Source of the DNA: Klebsiella pneumoniae
Lineage (GTDB): Bacteria > Myxococcota_A > UBA796 > SXON01
DNA: 64,000 bases
Direction: 5' to 3'
NCBI GenBank assembly: GCA_945862325.1
Contig: CAMAXZ010000002.1
Coordinates: forward strand, 154,849 to 218,848
Shown: positions 33,274 to 40,411 of the stretch, in pieces
How the letters are laid out: every line of letters starts with the position of its first letter
How positions within the stretch are numbered: the stretch's first letter is position 1
The notes under the pieces: model-generated
Database searches by the model: none
Told to the model about the DNA's origin: nothing
What the model saw: only the letters and a program-made list of their open reading frames with translations
Made by a program: the position numbers and the translations under genes

Positions 33274-34194
33274 ATGCGCGACCGCACGCTGCTGCTCACG
33301 GGGGGCGCCGGGTTCATGGGCTCGGCGTGCGCGCGGGCGTTCGCCGCGGACGGCTGGCGCGTGCGGGTGCTCGATGCGTTGACCTACGCTGGCCGGGCGA
33401 CCAACCTCGATGGTGTCGGCGCCGACCTCACCGTGGGCGACGTGTGCGACCCCGAAGTGGTCCGGTCGATGGTGCACGCCTGCGACCTCGTGGTGCACAT
33501 GGCGGCGGAGACCCACGTCGATCGCTCGCTCTCCGACGCCGCGCCGTTCGTGCGCACCAACGTCGATGGCACGCGGAGGGTGCTCGAGGCGTGCGCCGCG
33601 GCCGCGCGGCCGCTCGTCCACGTCTCGACGGACGAGGTGTTCGGGAGCGCGCCGGAGGGGCGGGCGTTCGCCGAGGACGAGGCGTGCTTCGCGCCGGGCA
33701 ACCCGTACGCCGCGACCAAGGCCGCGGCCGAGTGCCTCGCGGCGGCGTGGCGCCACAGCTTCGGGTTCGCCGCGCGGATCGTGCGCTGCACCAACAACTA
33801 CGGGCCCCGGCAGCACCCGGAGAAGGCCATCCCCGGCTGGCTCGCGCGCGCCCGGCGCGGAGAGCCCCTGCCGCTGCACGGGCGCGGCGAAGCCGTGCGG
33901 GACTGGCTGCACGTCGACGACTTCGCCGCCGGGGTGGTCGCGGTCGCGGCGTACCGCGGGCCTCGCGTCCACTTCCACCTCGCCGGGCGTCAACCGAGGA
34001 CCAACCGCGAGATGGCGACGATGATCGCGGCGGCTTGCGGCGACCCGGGCATCCTCGAGGTGCCGGATCGCCCGGGGCAGGACGCGCGCTACGCCCTCGA
34101 CGACGCGGCGACCCGGGCGGAGCTGGGCTGGGCGCCGCGGGTGGCGCTCGCGGAGGGTCTCGCCGACCTCGTGGCGCGCTCGGGCCGGGAGTGA
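33274..34194 (+). CDS. NAD-dependent epimerase/dehydratase (dTDP-glucose 4,6-dehydratase-like)
   Basis: LLLTGGAGFMGSACARAFA; HMAAETHVDRSL; VSTDEVFGS; PYAATKAAAECLA; TNNYGPRQHPEKAIP. Confidence 0.88.
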   Translation: MRDRTLLLTGGAGFMGSACARAFAADGWRVRVLDALTYAGRATNLDGVGADLTVGDVCDPEVVRSMVHACDLVVHMAAETHVDRSLSDAAPFVRTNVDGTRRVLEACAAAARPLVHVSTDEVFGSAPEGRAFAEDEACFAPGNPYAATKAAAECLAAAWRHSFGFAARIVRCTNNYGPRQHPEKAIPGWLARARRGEPLPLHGRGEAVRDWLHVDDFAAGVVAVAAYRGPRVHFHLAGRQPRTNREMATMIAAACGDPGILEVPDRPGQDARYALDDAATRAELGWAPRVALAEGLADLVARSGRE

Positions 34195-35177
34195 CGCTCG
34201 ACCGCGGAGATGTCCAAGGGCGGCGACGGTTCGCGGCGGCGCTCCGTGCGGGCGAGCCGGTGGGCTTGACCGACCGCGCGGTGCGACAGGCCGCGCGCGA
34301 CGGGGTGGCCCCGGAGCGCTTCGTGCCGCTCGCCCACACGGTGGACTCGCCCTGGCGCGCCCTCTTGCCGCCGGCGGCCCGCCGCGCCTCCGCGGAGCCC
34401 GTCACCGTGATCGTCCCCTCGTCCCGGGGGCGCCCGCTCGGGCTGGACGCGTGGCGGGCCCAAGACGTGCCGGTGCGCGTGCGGGTCCTCGCGAACGGCG
34501 CCTGGCAGGGGCGCGAGGAGCCGGAGGTCGAGCACGTCCAGTGGCGCGGGCACGGCCCGACGCGCGCCGCGGCGCTCGACACGGTCGACACTCCGTGGGT
34601 GTTGTTCTCCGTGGACGACGCGATCCCCCTCGGGGCCGGCTTCGTCCGAGCGCTGATGCACGCCTGCGCGGACGCGGACGTGGCGACGGCGCGGCAGATC
34701 CCGTGGCCGGACGCGGACGCGGCCACCGCCGCGCGGGTGTGCGCGTGGACGCCCTGGTTCGCCGACGGCGCGCCGCGCCCGTGGGCCACGGTCGACCATG
34801 TCGCCGCGATCTATCGAACCGAGCTTCTTCGCCGATTCCCGGTTCCAGCGGTGTCCACCGCCGAGGACTGGGTCTGGGCGCGTCGGTTTGGGGGTGCGGT
34901 GCGCCTCGTCTACGCGCCGGCGGCGGCGGTGTTGCACTCCCACCCGCCGCGGCTGCGCGCGACCTTCGCGCGCGCCCGCGCAGAGCACCAGGTGCGACGT
35001 GCCGAAGGAGAGGCCCCTCGCCTGCGATCCGCGTGGGAGGTGGCCTGCAACCTTCCCGGCGCCGCGGCGCCCGGGCTCAGGGCGTGGAGCCTTCGGGCGG
35101 CGCTTGCCGGGGCGGCGGAGCTGCTCGGGGCCCATCCGCCTCGATCCCCGGCCGGAGAGCGTCCAGCATCGGGCTGA
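34191..35177 (+). CDS. Glycosyltransferase family 2-like protein
   Basis: PVTVIVPSSRGRPLGLDAWRAQDVPVRVRVLAN; TPWVLFSVDDAIPLGAGFVRAL; YRTELLRRFPVPAVSTAEDWVWARRF. Confidence 0.65.
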   Translation: MTLDRGDVQGRRRFAAALRAGEPVGLTDRAVRQAARDGVAPERFVPLAHTVDSPWRALLPPAARRASAEPVTVIVPSSRGRPLGLDAWRAQDVPVRVRVLANGAWQGREEPEVEHVQWRGHGPTRAAALDTVDTPWVLFSVDDAIPLGAGFVRALMHACADADVATARQIPWPDADAATAARVCAWTPWFADGAPRPWATVDHVAAIYRTELLRRFPVPAVSTAEDWVWARRFGGAVRLVYAPAAAVLHSHPPRLRATFARARAEHQVRRAEGEAPRLRSAWEVACNLPGAAAPGLRAWSLRAALAGAAELLGAHPPRSPAGERPASG

Positions 35178-36597
35178 CGACGTCGCGGATACGGTCGCTG
35201 ACGTTGAGCCCGCGGCCGGTCGCGGTCTGCATCCAATACCCCCTGGCCCAGGGAATCGCGTAGACGATGCTGACGGTGCCGTCGAGCGCCACGGGCGTGC
35301 CGTCCCGCGCGACCGCTGCCCCCTTGTTCTTTCGCTCCTGGCGGCGGGCGGCGATGTGGTCGCGACGGCGATGGTCCGAGTCGAGCTCGGCCTCGTCCGC
35401 CCACTCCTTGGCGGTGTCCCGCGCGCGCTGGAGGAACACGTCGACGCGGCCCCGGAGGATGTCGCCGAACTTGTCGACGGTGCGGACGTGCCCCGGGGGC
35501 GCGATCCGCATGTAACGACGGCCGAGGAGCGCCTTCGCCTGGTAGTGAACGCCCGCGTTGTCGCTGTTGAGCACAACGTCGACGAGCAGGGCCATGTCCT
35601 CGAAGTTGCGAAGAAACCCGTGCAGCAGCCACTTGTACCAGCCCCACCGGACCTCGCGCGTTTCCGTGAGCTCCTTGATGACACGGGCGCTACCGAACCG
35701 GGTGTCGTCGGCGCCCATCGACAGGAGCACGACCCGACCGAGCGCATCGTCGCGTTCGTCGTCCGTCTGCGACAGATGTTCCACCGCGGCGGCCACCGCG
35801 CACATCGACGGGTTGTTCGCGAACACGCCACCGTCGATGTGACTGTCGTGAATCGGGAGGAACAGCGGCAACGCGGCGCTGCGGAGCAGCACCTCGACGA
35901 CGGACTCGTCGGCGTCGGGCTCTTCGTGGGCCTCGATCGTCTGGAACACCTTCGGGCGTTGCTGGTGCGGATCGTCCGCGTGCCCGCTCTTCGGCGGCGC
36001 GGCGAGGCGGTAGGCGACGATGACGACCGGCTTCGGCAGCTCGCCGAGCTTCTTGTCGCCGAATGCCTCGTGGAGGACCTTGGCCATCGCCTCGTGGTTC
36101 GTCCAGGTCGACGACCCCGACACCATGCGCGCGGCGCCGCTCAGGCCGCTCAGCGCGCGGAGAGGCGCGTCGCCCTCTTTGTCGATCCATTTTTCCGCGG
36201 CCTGCCCCCCGAAGCGTCGCGCCACCCGCCGCGCCGCCGCGTGGACACCCGGGTACTGGTTCGGCGCCACCGCGACCCGCAGCACCTCCTCGATCATCGC
36301 GATGCAACGCCGGATGGCGTCCGCGTCGAGCGTGGGCTGCGCCGCGAGGAACGCGGCCGCGAAAGCGCCGTCGGACGTGCCGGCGAACAGGTCCGTCCGC
36401 GCGAGGAAGCCCGGGACCTGCTCCTCGAGGGCGAGCAGGCACCCGAGGTAGCTGAGGGTGTTCGGGCCACCGTCGAACGAGAGGATTCGGTACCCGTTGT
36501 CGTCCTGCCCTGACCTGGGCGCGAGGTCGAGCAGCCAATCGAGGTCCGGGAGCGGGATCGGGCCGGAGTCGAGCTTGCGAGGGGGCTTGTTGTACAT
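35077..36597 (-). CDS. Patatin-like phospholipase (atypical oxyanion loop)
   Basis: YRILSFDGGPNTLSYLGCLLALEEQVPGFLARTDLFAGTSDGAFAAAF (GxSxG); dyad DGGVFANNP. Confidence 0.8.
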   Translation of the reverse strand: MYNKPPRKLDSGPIPLPDLDWLLDLAPRSGQDDNGYRILSFDGGPNTLSYLGCLLALEEQVPGFLARTDLFAGTSDGAFAAAFLAAQPTLDADAIRRCIAMIEEVLRVAVAPNQYPGVHAAARRVARRFGGQAAEKWIDKEGDAPLRALSGLSGAARMVSGSSTWTNHEAMAKVLHEAFGDKKLGELPKPVVIVAYRLAAPPKSGHADDPHQQRPKVFQTIEAHEEPDADESVVEVLLRSAALPLFLPIHDSHIDGGVFANNPSMCAVAAAVEHLSQTDDERDDALGRVVLLSMGADDTRFGSARVIKELTETREVRWGWYKWLLHGFLRNFEDMALLVDVVLNSDNAGVHYQAKALLGRRYMRIAPPGHVRTVDKFGDILRGRVDVFLQRARDTAKEWADEAELDSDHRRRDHIAARRQERKNKGAAVARDGTPVALDGTVSIVYAIPWARGYWMQTATGRGLNVSDRIRDVVSPMLDALRPGIEADGPRAAPPPRQAPPEGSTP

Positions 36598-36676
36598 GCG
36601 CCTTTATAGCCGTTTTTTCGGGAGAGCGCGCGTCACGGCCGCGTGACGACGCGATAGGCCCGCGTCGGAGCACCCC

Positions 36677-37714
36677 ATGCGCATCCTTTCGCTTGACGGC
36701 ATGTCCGCCGCGTCCCTTCAGATCCGTCTCATCCGCCACTACGAGGAGCGCTGCCCGGGCTTCTTGTCTTCGGTCGACGTGTTCTGCGGCGCGTCGGACG
36801 GCGGGTTCATGGCGTTGTACCTTGCCCGGCACCTCACCGACGACCACGCCACGAACCTCCGGGTGGTCGACGACGCGGTTCGGTTCAACGACGAGCTCGT
36901 CCCGCTGTTCCGCGTGTCGCTCATGAAAGCCGCGCGCTTCGCGTCGGGCTTGTACCCCTTGTTGTACGGCAACGAGCTGCGCGACCTGTTCGCGAAGCAC
37001 CTCGGCGAGGGCTCGCTGGGCGACCTTCCGCGCAAGGTGATCATCGGCTCGTATGGGTCGCAGTCGTGGCAGCCGCGCCTGTTCACGAACGTCGAGGAAA
37101 TCGCCCGTCCGCCGTACACCGCCCACTCGGACACGTCGCTGAGCCTCGTCGACGTCGCCAGCGCCACGAGCGCCCTCCCCTTGGCCCTGCCGCTCGCGAC
37201 AGTCGGGAAGCAACGCCTCGTCGACGGGGGTTGGGTCGCGAACAACCCGACGCTGCTCGGCGTCGGGATGATGGTGCAGGCCCAGGTCGACGGCGGTCTT
37301 TCCCGCGCGGAGGCCTTCGATCGCCTGCGGGTGTTGTCGCTCGGCTGCACGACGAGCAAGGACGAACATGAGAAGGTCGTGCGCCGGCAGCTGTTCGGTA
37401 TCCGCAAGCGTCTGTACGAACGTTCCGAGTGGGGCTGGTTGCAGTGGGTGGCGCTCCGTCCCCTGCTCCTGCTCGAGATGACCCTTCAGGGCGCGATGGA
37501 CGTGGCCGACTTCCAGTGCCGGGCGCTGTTGTCGGACGAGCGGTACCGTCGCATCCGCCCGCCTCTCGACGAGCTCGGCGTGGGTTTCCAGCTGATGTTG
37601 CGCCGCCCCGAGGTGTTCATCGGCGCGATGGAGACCACCCGGGCGACGCTCACGTCGACCCCCGAGTGGTCGGACCGCAACACGACGTGGATCCGCGATC
37701 GGTTCATGGCGTGA
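36677..37714 (+). CDS. Patatin-like protein (divergent paralog, degenerate oxyanion loop)
   Basis: MRILSLDGMSAASLQIRLIRHYEERCPGFLSSVDVFCGASDGGFMALYLA; dyad VDGGWVANNP; shares W-G-W and (C/A)(K/R)ALL...RY.RI.PP segments with the 35077-36597 protein. Confidence 0.78.
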   Translation: MRILSLDGMSAASLQIRLIRHYEERCPGFLSSVDVFCGASDGGFMALYLARHLTDDHATNLRVVDDAVRFNDELVPLFRVSLMKAARFASGLYPLLYGNELRDLFAKHLGEGSLGDLPRKVIIGSYGSQSWQPRLFTNVEEIARPPYTAHSDTSLSLVDVASATSALPLALPLATVGKQRLVDGGWVANNPTLLGVGMMVQAQVDGGLSRAEAFDRLRVLSLGCTTSKDEHEKVVRRQLFGIRKRLYERSEWGWLQWVALRPLLLLEMTLQGAMDVADFQCRALLSDERYRRIRPPLDELGVGFQLMLRRPEVFIGAMETTRATLTSTPEWSDRNTTWIRDRFMA

Positions 37715-38772
37715 TTCGCGGCGTCCGCCGGGTCGTCGAGGCGGCGATGCTCGCGCCGTCGCCGGAGAACGCCCAACCCTTTCGTTTCGAGTGGGACGGC
37801 GCGGCGCTACACGTCCTCCACGACGCCCCCCGGGCGCGTGTGGACGCGCACCACCACGACAGCCTGCTCGCCTTGGGACACCTGCTCGTCGCCGCCGAGA
37901 TCGGCGCGGAGGCCGAGGGGCTGCGCGCCCGTACGCAGCTTCGTGTGGGCGGTGACGGGCCGTGGGCGACGCTCCGCTTCGACGCCGCGCCGGCTTCGCC
38001 CCGTCGCCTCGGGGTTCTGAGGCGGCGGTGCACGGATCGCCGTCCGTTCCGAGGTGGTTCGTTGGATCACTCCCTGCGTGAGCGTGTGCGGGCCGAGGCC
38101 GGGCCGGATGTCGGCCTTCACGCCCGCGCCCCCGACGACCCCCACCTGCTCGACTGGCTCGCGTCCGCCGAAGGGTTCGTCTGGGACCACGAGTCGATCT
38201 ACCTCGGGGTCATGCGGTGGTTGCGGGTCACCCAGCGGGCCGTGGAGGAGACCCGGGACGGCGCGTCCTGGCGCACGATGGGCTTCGATCTGCCGGAGTT
38301 GCCGGGGCTCGCGCGGCTCGGGCGTCCAGAAGCTCGACGCACCTTGCGCCGGTTGGGGGCGGCGACGGCGGCGGGGCTCTGGGTACGGCGCCAGGCGCGC
38401 TCTGCCGGGGCGCTCGTGCTCGTCACCGTGCGGCGCCCCGGTCGCGAGCCGCTCGTGTCGGCGGGCCGCGCGATGATGGGCGCGTGGCTGGCGTTCACCG
38501 AGGCCGATTGGGGGGTTCAGCCCCACAGCCAACCGTCGTTCTTCGTCCACGAGGCCGTGCGGGGGACCCTCCCGCCGGAGGTCGGGGACCGTTGGCGGCG
38601 GCGCCTGCTCGCCGGCGCCGAGGTCCTGCGATCGAGCTTCGCCCTCGATCCGGATGAGGTCCCGGTCGAGCTGCTGCGCGTCGGCGTGTCCGACAGCCCA
38701 CCCGAGTGGCGGCGCACCTTGCGCCGGCCGGTCGAGGCGGTGTTGGTGGAGTCAGGCGGCGAGGCGCGCTAG
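37711..38772 (+). CDS. Nitroreductase-like protein
   Basis: VIRGVRRVVEAAMLAPSPENAQPFRFEWDGAALHV N-terminus, RRRCTDRRPF and a C-terminal nitroreductase-like VSAGRAMMGAWLAFTEADWGVQPHSQPS. Confidence 0.65.
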   Translation: MIRGVRRVVEAAMLAPSPENAQPFRFEWDGAALHVLHDAPRARVDAHHHDSLLALGHLLVAAEIGAEAEGLRARTQLRVGGDGPWATLRFDAAPASPRRLGVLRRRCTDRRPFRGGSLDHSLRERVRAEAGPDVGLHARAPDDPHLLDWLASAEGFVWDHESIYLGVMRWLRVTQRAVEETRDGASWRTMGFDLPELPGLARLGRPEARRTLRRLGAATAAGLWVRRQARSAGALVLVTVRRPGREPLVSAGRAMMGAWLAFTEADWGVQPHSQPSFFVHEAVRGTLPPEVGDRWRRRLLAGAEVLRSSFALDPDEVPVELLRVGVSDSPPEWRRTLRRPVEAVLVESGGEAR

Positions 38773-39222
38773 GGCGGCCTCGAGCGACAGCACGGCGCCT
38801 TTGGGCACTCCTTTCCACTCGCGGCCGCGATCGTTCGTGACGAAGGGGATCTCGGGCGTCGCGAGTCCGGCGAGGTAGAGGTCGACGGTCGCCGGCGCGA
38901 CGCCGTCCTCGCGCCCGACCGCGCGCGCCTTGGCGAGCTTCCACGCTTCTTCGGTCGGATGACGGTCCCCCATGATCCGCGCGAGGTGCTCCGCGCCGGC
39001 GACGTCGAGCGGTTCGACCGCCAGGACGGACGCGTACTGCTCGAAGATGGTCGTGACGTGGCGGGCGTCGAACCGGGCGCCGAGGGCGCGCCGGAGCTGG
39101 AACAGGCGCTCGGCGTGGACGATCGCGGGGATTCGGAGCCGATGATGGCCGCGCTCGGCGGCCTCGGCGAGAACGTGGAGCGGCTTCGGCCACAAGACGT
39201 TCGTGTCCAGGCGCAGGATCAC
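38752..39222 (-). CDS. PIN-domain protein (VapC-like putative RNase)
   Basis: VILRLDTNVLWPKPLHVL; conserved acidic positions in HAERLFQL, TVDLYLAGLA and PFVTNDRGREWKGV; GTG start overlaps the upstream AAA gene stop (GTGA). Confidence 0.8.
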   Translation of the reverse strand: MILRLDTNVLWPKPLHVLAEAAERGHHRLRIPAIVHAERLFQLRRALGARFDARHVTTIFEQYASVLAVEPLDVAGAEHLARIMGDRHPTEEAWKLAKARAVGREDGVAPATVDLYLAGLATPEIPFVTNDRGREWKGVPKGAVLSLEAALARLAA

Positions 39223-40403
39223 CCGTCTTCTCCGCGCAGGATCCGCTCGGCGTCGTCGACGGACACGAGGCGGACGCCGCTCCCGTCCGCGAAGAAGTGC
39301 ACGGGCTCGCCGACCACGAGGCCGAGCTGCTCGCGCACCGACGGCGGCAGGCGCACGGAGCCATCCACCCCGAGCCGCCCGAGGGTGGGGCCGTGCGGCG
39401 GGTCGACGTCGGGGGTCAGCCTCGCCAATTCGCGCCGCGGCGCCCGCCGAGCCTCGACCCTGCCGTCGCGCTCCTCGAACAGGTGCACGTCGTGGTCGAC
39501 CGGCGCGAGGGCCACGGCGTGGGTGGCCACCCACACCTGATCGCAGATCCCGTCCGCCACGGCCTGCTCGAACAGCTTCCCGAGGTCGACCAACGCGCGC
39601 TGACCGAGGAACGCTTCGGGCTCGTCCATGCACACGATCGGCGTGCCCGCGAGGGCGAGCTGGGCGAGGGTGGCGATCGCGCTCTGGACCCCGCCGCCAA
39701 GGCGATCGAGCGGCACGATACCGCGGTCGCCGACCCAGGCGAGGTCCGCCGGGTGCCCTTGCGCCGTGTTGTCGAGGACGTCGAGCGCGCCCGGGCCCAA
39801 CGCGGGGAACAGCCCGGCGAGGGCGCCGGTGAGCCGTCGCGCGCGCTTGCGCACCTGCACGTCGGGCGAGCTCAAGGCGCTCACGAAGCGGCGGCGCAGG
39901 TCGTCGGACACCGGCTGGGAGGGCGACCCGGTCAGGGCGATCGGAGAGGTATGCTGCTTCAGGGCGGCTTTCCGAGCGAAGAGAGCACGGTTCGCCTCCG
40001 TGCTGCTCGCGGTCGCGAGCGCCTCCCAGGGCGCCGGCTCCGCGTCCGGGAATCGGAGATCCGCCCCCACACGGAGCCATCCGTCCGCGCGCTCGAGCAC
40101 GAAGCGGGTACACGCGCCGGAGCTCCACGTCGCCTCGAGCCTGAGGCGGTCGCGCCCGTGGTGGAACATCCACGGGTCTTGCCGGAAGGCCGCGTAGAAG
40201 TCGAGCTCCCCCCACTCTCGTCCGGGCATCCACCGCGTCGGGTCCGACAAGAGTGCGCCGACGAGCTCGATCGCCTGCAACACCGTCGTCTTTCCCACCG
40301 CGTTGTCGCCGTAGAGCGCGACGTACGCGCCGGCCCCGTCGATTCGGACCGCTTCGCCGATCGCCCGGTACCCTTCGATTTCGAGGCTCGTGATCGCGGC
40401 CAT
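39219..40403 (-). CDS. AAA (RecF/OLD/SMC-like) ATPase with C-terminal AbrB/SpoVT-like domain
   Basis: N-terminus TSLEIEGYRAIGEAVRIDGAGAYVALYGDNAVGKTTVLQAIE (Walker A); DRLGGGVQSAIATLAQLAL; PIVCMDEPEAFLGQRAL (Walker B); VATHAVAL. C-terminus LGRLGVDGSVRLPPSVREQLGLVVGEPVHFFADGSGVRLVSVDD matches the AbrB/MazE swapped-hairpin pattern. Confidence 0.8.
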   Translation of the reverse strand: MAAITSLEIEGYRAIGEAVRIDGAGAYVALYGDNAVGKTTVLQAIELVGALLSDPTRWMPGREWGELDFYAAFRQDPWMFHHGRDRLRLEATWSSGACTRFVLERADGWLRVGADLRFPDAEPAPWEALATASSTEANRALFARKAALKQHTSPIALTGSPSQPVSDDLRRRFVSALSSPDVQVRKRARRLTGALAGLFPALGPGALDVLDNTAQGHPADLAWVGDRGIVPLDRLGGGVQSAIATLAQLALAGTPIVCMDEPEAFLGQRALVDLGKLFEQAVADGICDQVWVATHAVALAPVDHDVHLFEERDGRVEARRAPRRELARLTPDVDPPHGPTLGRLGVDGSVRLPPSVREQLGLVVGEPVHFFADGSGVRLVSVDDAERILRGEDG

Positions 40404-40411
40404 GGAACCCG

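Noticed and set aside
35077-37714. CBASS-like antiphage locus (patatin effector)
   Set aside because: No CD-NTase, sensor or ancillary genes found in the neighbourhood; patatin motifs alone are insufficient.
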